A DNA stretch of 64,000 nucleotides from Enterobacteriaceae bacterium RIT693 (GTDB taxonomy: Bacteria; Pseudomonadota; Gammaproteobacteria; Enterobacterales; Enterobacteriaceae): assembly GCA_009668225.1 (NCBI GenBank), contig WJYK01000001.1, positions 558,001 through 622,000 on the forward strand, read 5' to 3'. Below are positions 1 to 12,865 of the stretch, in pieces; within the stretch, counting starts at the first letter, position 1; each line of letters begins with the position of its first letter. The translations under genes and the position numbers were made by a program. Under the pieces are notes generated by a model, which made no database searches, was not told the origin of the DNA, and saw only the letters and a list, made by a program, of their open reading frames with translations.

Positions 1-1
1 G

Positions 2-169
2 CGGGCGGGCGGCCAGGAAATCGAAACCGTCGGTATTCCGCTGCACTGGGGCTTTGAAGGGGTGGCACGCAAGGGCTATCTCGCCAACACCCTGACCCCG
101 TCGATAGGCGACGCCAACTCGCAAACGCCGGAGTACAAGGCGTTTCTGGTCAACATTGAGAAGGCGTAA
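2..169 (+). CDS. fdnG: Formate dehydrogenase-N major (selenomolybdo) subunit FdnG, 3' end only
   Basis: Only the last 55 codons are in the window; the gene enters from the left edge in the frame starting at base 2 and stops with TAA at 167-169. The visible tail (motifs IPLHWGFEG and [11 protein letters not shown]) is the C-terminus of the molybdopterin formate dehydrogenase large subunit, which oxidises formate in the periplasm. The selenocysteine site lies outside the window. The stop is 11 bases before fdnH, so the gene heads the fdnGHI operon. The fdn rather than fdo assignment rests on the downstream subunits. Confidence 0.9.
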   Translation, partial: RAGGQEIETVGIPLHWGFEGVARKGYLANTLTPSIGDANSQTPEYKAFLVNIEKA

Positions 170-180
170 GGGAGAAAACA

Positions 181-1065
181 ATGTCCATGCAATCTCAGGA
201 TATTATCAAACGCTCGGCGACCAACGGCTTCACGCCGCCGCCGCGGGCGCGTGACTTCAAGGAAGAAGTCACCAAGCTCATCGATGTCACAAGCTGTATC
301 GGCTGCAAGGCCTGCCAGGTTGCCTGCTCGGAGTGGAACGACATTCGCGACGAAGTCGGCCACTGCGTGGGCGTTTACGATAACCCCGCCGACCTGAGCG
401 CCAAATCCTGGACGCTGATGCGTTTTTCAGAAACCCGTGAAAACGGCAAGCTGGAATGGCTGATCCGCAAAGATGGCTGTATGCACTGCGAAGATCCGGG
501 CTGCCTTAAAGCCTGCCCGTCCGCCGGAGCGATTATTCAGTACGCCAACGGCATCGTGGACTTCCAGTCCGAGCACTGCATCGGCTGCGGCTATTGCATC
601 GCGGGCTGCCCGTTTAACGTGCCTCGCCTGAACAAAGACGATAACCGCGTGTATAAATGCACCCTGTGCGTTGACCGCGTGAGCGTCGGCCAGGAGCCTG
701 CCTGCGTGAAAACCTGCCCAACCGGCGCGATTCGCTTCGGCATCCGCCAGGAGATGCTGGAAATGGCAGACCAGCGCGTTGAGAAGCTGAAAAAACGCGG
801 CTTCGAACATGCGGGCGTTTATAACCCGCAGGGCGTGGGCGGCACGCACGTGGTTTACGTCCTGCACCATGCCGACAGGCCGGAGCTGTACCATAACCTG
901 CCGAAAGAGCCAAAGATTGATACCCCAATCAACCTGTGGAAAGGCATTCTGAAACCGCTGTCGGCGGCGGGCTTTGTCGCCACCTTCGGCGCATTGATTT
1001 TCCACTATATCGGCATTGGCCCGAACGAAGAGGTGGACGAAGACGAGGAGGATAAGCATGAGTAA
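181..1065 (+). CDS. fdnH: Formate dehydrogenase-N iron-sulfur subunit FdnH
   Basis: Encodes a 294-residue electron-transfer subunit, the same length as E. coli FdnH. It carries electrons from the catalytic subunit to the membrane cytochrome. Four four-cysteine clusters for [4Fe-4S] centres are visible: Cys39/42/45/49, Cys100/103/108/112, Cys133/136/139/143 and Cys160/163/175/179. A single membrane anchor follows at about residues 252-275, then an acidic tail. The 294-residue length and the acidic Glu/Asp tail ending in HE resemble FdnH, not the longer FdoH. A GGGA ribosome site lies 8 bases before the ATG. The end overlaps fdnI by 8 bases, so translation is probably coupled. Confidence 0.95.
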   Translation: MSMQSQDIIKRSATNGFTPPPRARDFKEEVTKLIDVTSCIGCKACQVACSEWNDIRDEVGHCVGVYDNPADLSAKSWTLMRFSETRENGKLEWLIRKDGCMHCEDPGCLKACPSAGAIIQYANGIVDFQSEHCIGCGYCIAGCPFNVPRLNKDDNRVYKCTLCVDRVSVGQEPACVKTCPTGAIRFGIRQEMLEMADQRVEKLKKRGFEHAGVYNPQGVGGTHVVYVLHHADRPELYHNLPKEPKIDTPINLWKGILKPLSAAGFVATFGALIFHYIGIGPNEEVDEDEEDKHE

Positions 1066-1708
1066 GATGATTGTCAGAACGAAATTCATCGACCGTGCCT
1101 GCCACTGGACGGTGGTGATTTGCTTCTTCCTCGTGTCGCTGTCCGGCATCGCGCTGTTCTTCCCGACGCTGCAATGGCTGACGGAAACCTTCGGCACGCC
1201 GCAGATGGGGCGTATTTTGCACCCGTTCTTCGGCGTGGCTATCTTTGTGGCGCTGATGTTTATGTTCGTGCGCTTCGTGCATCACAACATTCCCGATAAG
1301 CAGGATTTACCCTGGCTGAAAGGCATTGTTGAGGTGCTGAAAGGCAACGAGCATAAAGTCGCGGACGTGGGCAAGTACAACGCCGGGCAGAAGATGATGT
1401 TCTGGAGCATTATGAGCATGATTTTCGTGCTGCTGGTGACCGGCATTATTATCTGGCGACCGTGGTTCGCGCACTACTTCCCGATGTGGATGATTCGCTA
1501 CAGCCTGCTTATCCACGCGGCAGCGGCCATTATTCTGATCCACGCCATCCTTATCCATATGTATATGGCGTTTTGGGTGAAAGGATCGGTTAAAGGCATG
1601 ATCGTCGGCAAAGTCAGCCGCCGCTGGGCGAAGAAACACCACCCACGCTGGTATCGCGCTATCGAAGCCGAAGAGGCCAAAAAAGAGAGTCGCGAGGGCC
1701 TGAAGTAA
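1058..1708 (+). CDS. fdnI: Formate dehydrogenase-N cytochrome b556 subunit FdnI
   Basis: A 216-residue membrane cytochrome b that takes electrons from FdnH and reduces menaquinone, completing the nitrate-linked formate respiratory chain. Four hydrophobic segments are visible (about residues 15-36, 52-72, 110-132 and 145-170), with conserved histidines in HWTVV, HPFFG and HAILIHMYM that are the expected heme b ligands. The start is set at the ATG inside the fdnH stop region (ATGAGTAA overlap); an upstream ATG at 1016 in the same frame would add 14 residues not found in the family. It is the last gene of the operon. Confidence 0.94.
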   Translation: MSKMIVRTKFIDRACHWTVVICFFLVSLSGIALFFPTLQWLTETFGTPQMGRILHPFFGVAIFVALMFMFVRFVHHNIPDKQDLPWLKGIVEVLKGNEHKVADVGKYNAGQKMMFWSIMSMIFVLLVTGIIIWRPWFAHYFPMWMIRYSLLIHAAAAIILIHAILIHMYMAFWVKGSVKGMIVGKVSRRWAKKHHPRWYRAIEAEEAKKESREGLK

Positions 1709-1719
1709 CCGCTCGCGTC

Positions 1720-1745
1720 CCCCTCTTCCCGCCCGGGGAGAGGGG
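1720..1745 (+). terminator. Hairpin after fdnI
   Basis: An 11-base arm (1720-1730) faces a complementary arm (1735-1745) with a 4-base loop, 11 bases after the fdnI stop. The run of T is short. It may act as the fdn operon terminator. It resembles other CCCTCTCCC-type palindromes in this window. Confidence 0.55.
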
Positions 1746-1920
1746 TTCATTCTGCAAAACACAGAAGAATTGTGTTGTTTTGTATCCACATCGCGTTCAG
1801 CTAAACAACAAAACAAATCTCCCCGCCACCTGACACAGCCCACATACAAACCAGGCGTTAAATAAGCGCATCCGCCACCTTCCGGCGGCAACGTATTCTA
1901 CGACCTGATATGTGAGGCTT

Positions 1921-2184
1921 ATGATGAAACTGTTCCGCAACGTTATTCTCCCGCTCGTCCTTGCCGCTGCTGTCGCACCCGCTTTTGCTGCCAAAGAAGT
2001 CCACAGCGCCCAGGGCCTGGTAAAAATTGGCACCGTCACTGAAAGCGAGAGCACCACGCTGTCTCTCGAACAGCTCAATGAAAAACTGGCTCAGAAAGCC
2101 GAGAAAGCTGGCGCCAGCGCCTGGCGAGTGGTCTCCGCTGGCGGCAACAACAGCTACTTCGGCAGCGCCGATATTTACCGCTAA
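1921..2184 (+). CDS. DUF1471 (YhcN/BhsA/McbA-type) small periplasmic protein
   Basis: An 87-residue exported protein. A Sec signal peptide is visible (MMK, hydrophobic core, cut after about residue 23 at AFA-A), followed by a DUF1471 domain whose C-terminal signature SADIYR is typical. Members such as BhsA, McbA and YhcN are stress-induced proteins linked to biofilm, acid, peroxide or copper stress; the function of this one cannot be read from sequence. GAGG at 1914-1917 supports ATG 1921, and the GTG at 1912 would place the ribosome site inside the gene. It lies 32 bases before an exported hydrolase and may be co-transcribed with it. Confidence 0.85.
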   Translation: MMKLFRNVILPLVLAAAVAPAFAAKEVHSAQGLVKIGTVTESESTTLSLEQLNEKLAQKAEKAGASAWRVVSAGGNNSYFGSADIYR

Positions 2185-2216
2185 TTTATTCCCTCCCCCT
2201 AAAACAGGAAAATGAA

Positions 2217-2984
2217 ATGAAACCCACGCGTAAAACGCTGCTGGCGCTGGCTGCGGCTGGCCTGATGACCGGATTTGCCGCCCAGGCGGAAGCGCAGCAC
2301 ACCATCGTGTTAGTGCACGGCGCCTTCGCCGATGCCACCGGCAGCTGGGAGCAGGTGATCCCCGTGCTGCAAACGCGCCATTACGAAATCATCACCGCGC
2401 AAATCCCGCTCACGTCGCTGAAAGATGACGTAGCGGCGACCAAACGCGCCATCGCCCGCGCCAAAGGCGACGTTATTCTGGTCGGTCATTCCTGGGGCGG
2501 CACGGTGATTACCGAGGCGGGCAACGACCCGAAAGTGAAAGGGCTGGTGTACATCAACGCCTTTGCGCCGTCGCCAGGCCAGTCAACGGCCGACCTGGCT
2601 AACAGCTTCCCCGCCCCGCCTGGCAGCGCAAAAATCATCAAGGGCGCGGACGGCTTCCTGAGCCTCGACCCGAAGGCCGTCGCCACTGACTTTGCCCAGG
2701 ATGCGACGCCTGAAGCGCAGAACATTATCGGCATCACCCAGATGCCGATTGCCGCCGCAAGCTTCACCGAAAAAGTGACCACCGCCGCCTGGCAGCAGAA
2801 GCCAAGCTGGTTCCTGGTCGGCAGCAATGACCGAATGATTAACCCGGACCTGGAGCGAGCGATGGCGAAGAAAATTCACGCTCACGTCACTGAACTGCCG
2901 GTCAGCCACGTGCCGATGCTTTACGACCCGAGAAATGTCGCCCGCACGATATTTAAAGCCGTGAATATTACTTCGGGGAATTAA
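2217..2984 (+). CDS. Exported alpha/beta-fold hydrolase
   Basis: A 255-residue alpha/beta hydrolase with a Sec signal peptide (about residues 1-27, ending AEAQ). The catalytic triad is readable: Ser92 in GHSWGG, Asp205 in GSNDRM and His231 in VSHVPM. The oxyanion-side VLVHGAF motif is at about 31-37. The fold belongs to the esterase/salicylate-esterase-like group often named only alpha/beta hydrolase; the substrate is unknown. The mature enzyme would act in the periplasm. It follows the DUF1471 gene and precedes the bufferin operon by 90 bases, so it may or may not share a transcript with either. Confidence 0.85.
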   Translation: MKPTRKTLLALAAAGLMTGFAAQAEAQHTIVLVHGAFADATGSWEQVIPVLQTRHYEIITAQIPLTSLKDDVAATKRAIARAKGDVILVGHSWGGTVITEAGNDPKVKGLVYINAFAPSPGQSTADLANSFPAPPGSAKIIKGADGFLSLDPKAVATDFAQDATPEAQNIIGITQMPIAAASFTEKVTTAAWQQKPSWFLVGSNDRMINPDLERAMAKKIHAHVTELPVSHVPMLYDPRNVARTIFKAVNITSGN

Positions 2985-3047
2985 CACGCCTTGTTCAATA
3001 AGGAGGAAATAACGCTCTCAATAATTAGCCGACTATTTAGCCCCTAA

Positions 3048-4937
<1,890 letters not shown>

Positions 4938-4956
4938 TCACACTCTTTGAGGTTAA

Positions 4957-5427
<471 letters not shown>

Positions 5428-5698
5428 GGGAATGCAGGGGCGGCACTTAATTTATCGCGCCTCGCCTGCTGCCTGTACGGCAGTGAACAAGAGCTTTTCA
5501 CAGCTAACCCTCTGTTGCAATAGGTAAAACCATCTCTTTCCCACTTCACACCCTTTTTTAGGGACAACGGCGCAGAATCGACAAATCAATAAGTTACGAG
5601 CAGGGCTAAAAAAAGGGTCTGGGAACGTTCAGGCTTCGGCATCGGTGAATTTTCAGCAACGACTCGCAAATCGTTCGGAAAAACTCATCGATAATCCA
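5428..5698. other. Intergenic region between convergent DoxX and LysR genes
   Basis: About 270 bases without a supportable gene. The operon on the left and the LysR gene on the right converge here. No strong T-tailed hairpin was recognised. Confidence 0.4.
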
Positions 5699-6688
<990 letters not shown>

Positions 6689-6763
6689 TCACCGGCTAGT
6701 CCCCTGCGCCAATCACGTCTACTGTATTTCTACGATCAATGAATGCGCTATCTGGAGTACGAC

Positions 6764-7159
6764 ATGAAAATTACCCGCAGCGGATCCCAGCCTTCTCAGA
6801 GAGGCCCGGAGAACTATTTTACCGGCACGGTGCGCATTGATGCGCCATTTAGCGGCACGGAAAACGCACGTGTAGGCGGGGCTACCGTCACCTTTGAACC
6901 CGGCGCACGCACGGCCTGGCATACACACCCACTTGGCCAAACGCTGATCGTTACCCAGGGGCGCGGCTGGCTGCAGGAATGGGGCGGAGAGATTCAGGAC
7001 CTGAACCAGGGCGATATCGCCTGGATCCCCGAAGGGGTGAAACACTGGCACGGGGCGTCGCCAGAAACGGCAATGACGCATATCGCGATTGCCGAGTCAT
7101 TAAACGGCAGCCCGGTTGAATGGCTGGAAAAAGTCAGCGACGAGCAATACAAAAAATAG
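6764..7159 (+). CDS. Small cupin-domain protein
   Basis: A 131-residue single-domain cupin. The first cupin motif is at about 45-65 ([15 protein letters not shown]) and the second at about 85-105 ([15 protein letters not shown]); together they give the His/Glu/His metal set. Such proteins occur beside SDR genes and LysR regulators, and some homologues are annotated as carboxymuconolactone decarboxylase-associated or mandelonitrile-lyase-like cupins. The reaction here is unknown. CTGGAG at 6752-6757 fixes ATG 6764 rather than the ATG at 6743. The stop is 13 bases before the SDR start, so the two are one transcript. Confidence 0.83.
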   Translation: MKITRSGSQPSQRGPENYFTGTVRIDAPFSGTENARVGGATVTFEPGARTAWHTHPLGQTLIVTQGRGWLQEWGGEIQDLNQGDIAWIPEGVKHWHGASPETAMTHIAIAESLNGSPVEWLEKVSDEQYKK

Positions 7160-7172
7160 CGATGGAGGTTAC

Positions 7173-7913
7173 ATGACACAAGGCATTGAAAATAAAGTTG
7201 TGGTGATCGCCGGCGCCAGCAGTGGCCTGGGTGAGGCCCTGGCGCGTCGTCTGGTTAAAGACGGCGCTAAGCTAGTGCTGGGCGCTCGCCGTCTCGATCG
7301 GCTAAAAAAACTGGCGCAGGATCTTAACCTGAGCCCGGAAGCAGCGGTGCAGACCGACGTCACACAGCCGGATCAGGTACAGGCGCTGGTCGATAAGGCC
7401 ATTGCGCTGTACGGGCGAGTGGATGTCATGGTCAACAATGCGGGTCTGATGCCGCATTCGCTGCTGGAACGCAAAAAGTTCGACGACTGGAATGCGATGA
7501 TCGACGTCAACCTTAAGGGCGTGCTATATGGCATTGCCGCTGCCCTGCCTTACATGCAGCAGCAAAAAAGCGGCCACATCATCAATACCTCTTCCGTCGC
7601 GGGCCACAAAGTTCGCGCGGGCAGCGCGGTTTACGCGGCCACCAAAACGGCGGTGCGGGTGATATCTGAAGGGTTGCGTCAGGAAGTGAAGCCTTACAAC
7701 ATCCGCACGACAATTATTTCGCCGGGGGCGGTTGAGAGCGAGCTGGTGACCAGCATTACCGAAGCAGACGTGGCGGCCAATATCCAGCAGTTCTACGACG
7801 ACGTTGCGATCTCCGCCGAGTCCTTTGCCAGCGTGGTCGCCTTCGCCATCAGCCAGCCGGAGGATGTCGACATCAACGAAATCCTGTTCCGCCCTACTCG
7901 CCAGGAGCTTTAA
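7173..7913 (+). CDS. Short-chain dehydrogenase/reductase (SDR)
   Basis: A 246-residue classical SDR oxidoreductase. The NAD(P)-binding GASSGLGEA motif is at about 14-22, NNAG at about 88-91, the catalytic Ser in NTSSVAG near 140, and the YAATK Tyr-Lys pair near 154-158. The Arg residues after the glycine motif (GARRLDR) suggest NADP(H) preference. GGAGG at 7164-7168 supports ATG 7173, not the in-frame ATG at 7116 inside the cupin gene. It is the second gene of the LysR-divergent unit; the alcohol or ketone substrate cannot be assigned. Confidence 0.88.
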   Translation: MTQGIENKVVVIAGASSGLGEALARRLVKDGAKLVLGARRLDRLKKLAQDLNLSPEAAVQTDVTQPDQVQALVDKAIALYGRVDVMVNNAGLMPHSLLERKKFDDWNAMIDVNLKGVLYGIAAALPYMQQQKSGHIINTSSVAGHKVRAGSAVYAATKTAVRVISEGLRQEVKPYNIRTTIISPGAVESELVTSITEADVAANIQQFYDDVAISAESFASVVAFAISQPEDVDINEILFRPTRQEL

Positions 7914-7921
7914 CATTTCGC

Positions 7922-7950
7922 CCTCTCTTCCGCCCGGAGGAGAGGCCTTT
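7922..7950 (+). terminator. Hairpin terminator after the SDR gene
   Basis: Arms 7922-7931 and 7936-7945 pair over ten positions (one G-T) around a 4-base loop and are followed by CCTTTT. It starts nine bases after the SDR stop and abuts the first LldR operator. Confidence 0.6.
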
Positions 7951-7964
7951 TGGTCCTACCAATT
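7949..7964 (+). promoter_or_regulatory. LldR operator O1
   Basis: The dyad TTGGTCCTACCAA (7950-7962) matches the known LldR (LctR) operator. It sits about 170 bases upstream of lldP, in the position of the E. coli upstream operator. Confidence 0.88.
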
Positions 7965-8073
7965 CCGCTAAAAACGTGCCCTTTTCTACAAAATACCGAT
8001 AAAGGCTCGCCAGGCCGTTGCCATTCGTTAACACAAGATTAACCATTAGCCATCATTTGCTCTACAAAGCAAA

Positions 8074-8088
8074 ATTGGTCCTACCAAT
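8074..8088 (+). promoter_or_regulatory. LldR operator O2
   Basis: The dyad ATTGGTCCTACCAAT repeats the O1 core exactly. The two centres are 125 bases apart, as expected for LldR-mediated looping in E. coli. It lies about 43 bases before the lldP ATG, in the leader or promoter. Confidence 0.9.
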
Positions 8089-8130
8089 CTAATAAAAAAC
8101 GATAAACGCCTCACCCTGGAGAACACCTGC

Positions 8131-9786
8131 ATGCAAGTCTGGCCCCAACTCTACGACCCGCTCGGGAATATCTGGCTGTCGAGCCTGATTGCCGCGATCC
8201 CGATCCTGTTCTTCTTCTTCGCGCTGATTAAGCTGCGCATGAAGGGCTACAAAGCCGCCACGCTGACGGTATTGCTTGCCCTGCTCGTCGCGCTGTTTCT
8301 GTACCGCATGCCGGTGGACAGAGCGCTTGCCTCGGTGGTGTACGGGTTCTTCTATGGCCTGTGGCCCATCGCCTGGATAATCGTCGCCGCGGTGTTCGTC
8401 TACAAGATCTCGGTAAAGACCGGCCAGTTCGACATTATTCGCTCCTCTATCCTGTCGATTACGCCGGATCAGCGCCTGCAAATGCTGATTGTCGGCTTCT
8501 CTTTCGGGGCATTTCTCGAAGGCGCCGCCGGGTTTGGCGCGCCGGTTGCCATTACCGCCGCCCTGCTGGTCGGCCTCGGCTTTAAGCCGCTTTATGCCGC
8601 CGGTTTGTGCCTGATCGTGAACACCGCACCGGTGGCCTTCGGCGCAATGGGGATCCCGATTATCGTTGCCGGGCAGGTCACCGGTCTGGACAGCTTCGAG
8701 ATAGGCCAGATGGTCGGCCGCCAGCTGCCGTTCCTGACGATCATCGTCCTGTTCTGGATCATGGCGATTATGGACGGCTGGCGCGGCATCAAAGAGACCT
8801 GGCCGGCGGTGATCGTGGCGGGCGGTTCATTTGCTATCGCGCAGTATCTCAGCTCCAACTTTATCGGCCCTGAGCTGCCGGACATCATCTCATCGCTGGT
8901 GTCGCTGGTGTGCCTGACGGCGTTCCTGCGGGTCTGGAAGCCGGTGCGTATTTTCCGCTTTGATAGCGAGGGTGCGGCTGAAACCGTGCAAGAGCAGTCT
9001 TCGCAAAAATATACCACCGGGCAGATTGTCAAAGCCTGGATGCCGTTCCTGTTCTTAACGGCCACGGTCACGCTGTGGAGCATCCCGCCGTTTAAAGCGC
9101 TGTTCGCTAAAGGCGGCGCGATGGCGGACTGGGTCTATAATTTCTCGGTACCGTTCCTGGATAACCTGGTCGCCAAAATGCCGCCGGTGGTTGCCGCCAG
9201 TGCGCCTTACGCGGCAGTCTTTAAGTTCGACTGGCTGTCAGCCACCGGCACGGCCATCCTGGTCGCGGCGCTGATCTCTATTGTCTACCTGCGCATGAAG
9301 CCAAAAGCGGCGCTGGCAACCTTTGGGGAAACGCTGAAGGAGCTGGCGCTGCCGATTTACTCGATCGGCATGGTGCTGGCGTTTGCTTTTATCTCCAACT
9401 ATTCCGGGCTGTCGGCCACGCTTGCCCTGGCGCTGGCGCACACCGGCCATGCCTTTACCTTCTTCTCGCCGTTCCTTGGCTGGCTGGGCGTGTTCCTGAC
9501 CGGGTCGGACACCTCTTCTAACGCGCTGTTTGCCGCCCTGCAGGCAACCACCGCGCAGCAGATTGGCGTGTCGGACCTGCTTCTGGTGGCGGCCAATACC
9601 ACCGGCGGCGTCACCGGCAAGATGATTTCGCCGCAGTCGATAGCCATTGCCTGTGCGGCGGTGGGGCTGGTGGGGAAAGAGTCAGACCTGTTCCGCTTCA
9701 CCGTGAAGCACAGTCTGATTTTCACCTGCATGGTGGGCGTGATTACCACGCTGCAGGCCTATGTTTTAACCTGGATGATCCCATGA
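8131..9786 (+). CDS. lldP: L-lactate permease LldP
   Basis: A 551-residue inner-membrane lactate:H+ symporter, the same length as E. coli LldP, with about a dozen hydrophobic segments. The conserved [20 protein letters not shown] block (about residues 128-147) and the closing [11 protein letters not shown] and [11 protein letters not shown] blocks are present. It imports lactate and glycolate for LldD. CTGGAG upstream supports the ATG. Its last bases overlap lldR (ATGA), giving the classic lldPRD operon under two LldR operators. Confidence 0.96.
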   Translation: MQVWPQLYDPLGNIWLSSLIAAIPILFFFFALIKLRMKGYKAATLTVLLALLVALFLYRMPVDRALASVVYGFFYGLWPIAWIIVAAVFVYKISVKTGQFDIIRSSILSITPDQRLQMLIVGFSFGAFLEGAAGFGAPVAITAALLVGLGFKPLYAAGLCLIVNTAPVAFGAMGIPIIVAGQVTGLDSFEIGQMVGRQLPFLTIIVLFWIMAIMDGWRGIKETWPAVIVAGGSFAIAQYLSSNFIGPELPDIISSLVSLVCLTAFLRVWKPVRIFRFDSEGAAETVQEQSSQKYTTGQIVKAWMPFLFLTATVTLWSIPPFKALFAKGGAMADWVYNFSVPFLDNLVAKMPPVVAASAPYAAVFKFDWLSATGTAILVAALISIVYLRMKPKAALATFGETLKELALPIYSIGMVLAFAFISNYSGLSATLALALAHTGHAFTFFSPFLGWLGVFLTGSDTSSNALFAALQATTAQQIGVSDLLLVAANTTGGVTGKMISPQSIAIACAAVGLVGKESDLFRFTVKHSLIFTCMVGVITTLQAYVLTWMIP

Positions 9787-10571
9787 CCGAAGCTGTTCCG
9801 CGCCTTGCCGACCAGATGGTTGAGCGTGTTAAGGCGCTGATTAATGAACGTAACCTGGAGGCGGGCATGCGGTTGCCCGCCGAACGTCAGCTGGCTGCCG
9901 AGCTGGGCTGTTCGCGCTCGATTTTACGCGAGGCGATTCAGAAGCTGATTGGCGAAGGCGTGCTGGCCAGCCGACGCGGCGGCGGCACTTATCTACGCTA
10001 CCAGACCGAACAATGGTCGGAACAACGCATCGTGCAGCCGCTGAAAACGCTGGTTGAGGGCGATCCCAATTACCAGCTGGATATCCTCGAAGCGAGACAC
10101 TCCATTGAAGGCAGCACGGCCTGGTACGCGGCTATGCGGGCGACGCAGGCCGACAAAGAAAAGCTGATCGCCTGTTTTGATGCCACGCTCAAGTTTAAAG
10201 AGAGCGACGACCCGGATCTCGCCGCGCAGGCCGACGTTCGCTTTCACCTGGCAATAGCCGAAGCCTCCCACAATATCGTGCTGCTGCAGACCATGCGCGG
10301 GTTCTTCGACCTGCTGCAATCTTCGGTGCTTCACAGCCGCCAGCGCATGTATACCGTTCCGGCCATTTTTGCCGGGCTAACCGAGCAGCACGACGAACTG
10401 TTGCAGGCGATTCTTGCCGGAGACGCCGAGCGCGCAAGACGAGCCGCCCAGTCGCACCTCGGCTACGTGCACGCCACCATCAAGACCCTGCAGGAAGATG
10501 AAGCCCGTCAGGCACGTGTTACCCGCCTCCCGGACGAAGCAAGTGATGAAATAAGGGAAAAGAAACGATGA
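9783..10571 (+). CDS. lldR: Lactate-responsive GntR/FadR-type regulator LldR
   Basis: A 262-residue FadR-subfamily GntR regulator. The N-terminal winged helix (about 8-75, [22 protein letters not shown]) is followed by an all-helical FCD ligand domain (about 95-230) with conserved His and Asp/Glu metal residues ([14 protein letters not shown]). It represses lldPRD without lactate and activates it with lactate by binding the two operators upstream of lldP. It overlaps both neighbours by four bases. Confidence 0.95.
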   Translation: MTEAVPRLADQMVERVKALINERNLEAGMRLPAERQLAAELGCSRSILREAIQKLIGEGVLASRRGGGTYLRYQTEQWSEQRIVQPLKTLVEGDPNYQLDILEARHSIEGSTAWYAAMRATQADKEKLIACFDATLKFKESDDPDLAAQADVRFHLAIAEASHNIVLLQTMRGFFDLLQSSVLHSRQRMYTVPAIFAGLTEQHDELLQAILAGDAERARRAAQSHLGYVHATIKTLQEDEARQARVTRLPDEASDEIREKKR

Positions 10572-11710
10572 TTATTTCCGCAGCAACCGACTACCGTGCC
10601 GCCGCCGAGCGCATTCTGCCGCCCTTTTTATTCCACTACATCGACGGCGGGGCCTATGCCGAGCATACCCTGAAACGTAACGTGGAGGATTTGGCACAGG
10701 TGGCGCTCAAGCAGCGCGTGCTGAAAAACATGTCGGCGCTGAGTCTGGAAACCAGGCTGTTTAACGAAACGCTGTCTATGCCGGTGGCCCTCGGCCCCGT
10801 GGGGCTTTGCGGCATGTATGCGCGCCGGGGAGAAGTTCAGGCCGCAAAAGCCGCCGCGGCGAAAGGCATTCCTTTTACCCTGTCGACGGTGTCCGTTTGC
10901 CCTATTGAAGAAGTCGCTCCCGCCATCAGCCGCCCGATGTGGTTCCAGCTCTATGTCCTGAAAGATCGCGGTTTTATGCGCAATGCGCTGGAGCGGGCGA
11001 AAGCCGCCGGATGCTCTACGCTGGTGTTTACCGTCGATATGCCAACGCCGGGCGCTCGCTACCGTGATGCACACTCAGGCATGAGCGGCCCTAACGCGGC
11101 GATGCGTCGTTATCTTCAGGCCGTAACGCACCCGCAGTGGGCATGGGATGTCGGCTTAAACGGCCGTCCTCATGATTTGGGCAATATCTCCGCCTATCTC
11201 GGTAAACCGACCGGGCTGGAAGATTATATCGGCTGGCTGGCGAACAACTTTGATCCGTCAATATCGTGGAAAGATCTGGAGTGGATTCGCGAATTCTGGG
11301 ATGGCCCGATGGTGATTAAAGGGATCCTCGATCCGGAAGATGCCCGCGATGCGGTTCGCTTTGGCGCCGACGGGATCGTGGTGTCTAACCACGGCGGCCG
11401 CCAGCTGGACGGCGTGCTCTCTTCCGCACGCGCCCTGCCCGCCATTGCCGATGCGGTAAAAGGCGATATTACGATTCTGGCGGATAGCGGCATTCGCAAC
11501 GGCCTGGACGTGGTGCGTATGATTGCGCTGGGCGCCGACACGGTACTGCTGGGACGCGCCTTCCTGTATGCGCTGGCCACCCACGGCGAGGCTGGCGTCA
11601 GCAACCTGCTAAACCTGATTGAGAAAGAGATGCGTGTGGCGATGACGCTGACCGGCGCGAAGTCTATCGCCGAGATTACGCCTGAGCTGCTGGTTCGCCA
11701 GGGCTTCTGA
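10568..11710 (+). CDS. lldD: L-lactate dehydrogenase (quinone) LldD
   Basis: A 380-residue FMN-dependent alpha-hydroxy-acid dehydrogenase that oxidises L-lactate to pyruvate and passes electrons to the respiratory quinone pool at the inner membrane. The family signature SNHGGRQLD (about residues 273-281) carries the catalytic His and the substrate Arg; the Lys of VIKGIL and the phosphate-binding [11 protein letters not shown] block are intact. ATG 10568 overlaps the lldR stop. Length is close to E. coli LldD (396), with a shorter C-terminal tail. Confidence 0.95.
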   Translation: MIISAATDYRAAAERILPPFLFHYIDGGAYAEHTLKRNVEDLAQVALKQRVLKNMSALSLETRLFNETLSMPVALGPVGLCGMYARRGEVQAAKAAAAKGIPFTLSTVSVCPIEEVAPAISRPMWFQLYVLKDRGFMRNALERAKAAGCSTLVFTVDMPTPGARYRDAHSGMSGPNAAMRRYLQAVTHPQWAWDVGLNGRPHDLGNISAYLGKPTGLEDYIGWLANNFDPSISWKDLEWIREFWDGPMVIKGILDPEDARDAVRFGADGIVVSNHGGRQLDGVLSSARALPAIADAVKGDITILADSGIRNGLDVVRMIALGADTVLLGRAFLYALATHGEAGVSNLLNLIEKEMRVAMTLTGAKSIAEITPELLVRQGF

Positions 11711-11717
11711 TCTGCGG

Positions 11718-12020
11718 CTAGCCTGCAATCTCTGAGAAGTGGATCCCCACCGCATGTAGTACCTTTTTGGTGGTTTTGATGGTGGGGTTTCCACGCTCAG
11801 ACAGCGTGCGATAAAGCGTTTCTCGGTTTAGATTTGCCGCTCTGGCAATCTCCGTAAACCCGCCTCTGGCCTCCACCAGGCGGCGCATGGCAATAAGAAA
11901 CATGGCTTCGCCATCTTCACCGTCCAGCCCAATAAAGGCTTCTTTAAGATAGTCCACGGCGAAGGCGTGATCTTCGCGAAGCATATCAATAACCATTTGA
12001 TCAAATTCGCTAAATTTCAT
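11718..12020 (-). CDS. HigA-like antitoxin (addiction-module antidote)
   Basis: A 100-residue helix-turn-helix antitoxin of the HigA/antidote family. The HTH is at about residues 52-90 (FTEIARAANLNRETLYRTLSERGNPTIKT), after an acidic N-terminal part. It should neutralise the upstream toxin and repress the shared promoter. The start at 12020 has a GGGA ribosome site. The toxin gene overlaps this start by 11 bases, giving the toxin-first order typical of higBA. The module lies between lldD and ilvN, is absent from K-12 at either locus, and is probably a recent insertion. Confidence 0.87.
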   Translation of the reverse strand: MKFSEFDQMVIDMLREDHAFAVDYLKEAFIGLDGEDGEAMFLIAMRRLVEARGGFTEIARAANLNRETLYRTLSERGNPTIKTTKKVLHAVGIHFSEIAG

Positions 12021-12339
12021 TTTTTCTCCCTTTATGCTCAAGCCACCATTTTGTCGCGCGTTCGATATCCGTCTGTTGGTCACGTTTATCTCCTCCCGCC
12101 AGTAAGAGCCAGGCTGCTTTACCGTCCTGGGCGTAATACACCCTGTAACCAGGCCCTTCATCGATGCGCATTTCCCATACGCCTTGCCCGCAGGGTTTAC
12201 TATCGCCGGGGTTACCAAAAGAAAGTCGGTCGATCCTCATGACTATTTTGGTTTTTGCTCTCGCATTCTTTAGCGCCCGCAGCCAATCCTTGAAAGGCAT
12301 TTTTCCTTCTGTCGTTTCGAAGAACGTAATCATGTTCAT
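12010..12339 (-). CDS. HigB-like RelE/ParE-superfamily toxin
   Basis: A 109-residue toxin of the phage-derived Gp49/HigB family (addiction-module killer type), predicted to cleave mRNA on the ribosome. Visible family features are FKDWLRALKN (about 15-24), RIDRLSFGNPGD, the GVWEMRIDEGPGYRVYY strand block (about 53-69) and the basic DKRDQQTDI segment with its conserved Lys/Arg. AAGGAG lies before ATG 12339; a longer in-frame start at 12387 lacks one. It is followed by, and overlaps, the antitoxin gene. Toxicity is inferred from family and arrangement. Confidence 0.87.
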   Translation of the reverse strand: MNMITFFETTEGKMPFKDWLRALKNARAKTKIVMRIDRLSFGNPGDSKPCGQGVWEMRIDEGPGYRVYYAQDGKAAWLLLAGGDKRDQQTDIERATKWWLEHKGRKNEI

Positions 12340-12507
12340 CCTTGACTCCTTGAGTGTAGCTTTAAAGCAACAAACAAGCACGAACAAAATTTAGTCGCGC
12401 TTATTTTTCTCAAGGCAGGCTAACGGATTTTTACTTGAGGTTGGTTGAAATCGTTCTATGGCATGCCGGGATTGCGGCGCAGCTTCCGGGGTTTATGCAT
12501 CCGGGCG

Positions 12508-12539
12508 CGGGGCTTTCAAAAATATGCCTGAAAGCCCCG
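12508..12539 (-). terminator. Hairpin after ilvN
   Basis: An 11-base perfect stem (12508-12518 with 12529-12539) and a 10-base loop lie just past the ilvN stop. There is no U-run after it, so it may be a processing or stabilising hairpin or a weak terminator. Confidence 0.5.
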
Positions 12540-12550
12540 GTTTCATTGAC

Positions 12551-12862
12551 TTACTGCACAAATGCGGTCAGGCGGTTAAAGATGCCCGGGTCGTCGGCGT
12601 GGCGGATTATCTGCACCACATCCTCCAGCTTGTCGACCTGGCTGACCATCTGCTCCAGCCGCTGGTCGTCCCCCACCTGCAGCCAGATGCGACTCTGGTC
12701 CCCTTCCGGCAGCGGCAGGCAGAGAATGCCCTCGACGTTGAACGCCCGACGGGCAAACAGGCCGCAAATATGTGACATCACGCCCGGGTGGTTGCGCACC
12801 GTTAGTTCCAGAATGACGGTTGACTGTTTAGCGATAGATTGTTTAGTGATTGATGGTTGCAT
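12551..12862 (-). CDS. ilvN: Acetolactate synthase I regulatory subunit IlvN
   Basis: A 103-residue ACT-domain protein, slightly longer than E. coli IlvN (96) owing to a Ser/Lys/Gln N-terminal extension before [21 protein letters not shown]. It binds IlvB and confers valine feedback inhibition on the first step of branched-chain amino acid synthesis. The block [17 protein letters not shown] is the valine-site region of the ACT fold. It starts three bases after ilvB and is the promoter-distal gene of ivbL-ilvBN. Confidence 0.94.
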   Translation of the reverse strand: MQPSITKQSIAKQSTVILELTVRNHPGVMSHICGLFARRAFNVEGILCLPLPEGDQSRIWLQVGDDQRLEQMVSQVDKLEDVVQIIRHADDPGIFNRLTAFVQ

Positions 12863-12865
12863 GGC

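Noticed and set aside
181-1708. Assignment as aerobic fdoHI
   Set aside because: The 294-residue length and the PSAGAIIQ and tail residues agree with FdnH, not with the longer FdoH.
2999-3012. Strong ribosome-site-like AAGGAGGAAATAAC between the hydrolase and bufA genes
   Set aside because: No ATG, GTG or TTG follows at a usable distance with an open frame; bufA has its own CTGGAG site. It may be chance or a relic.
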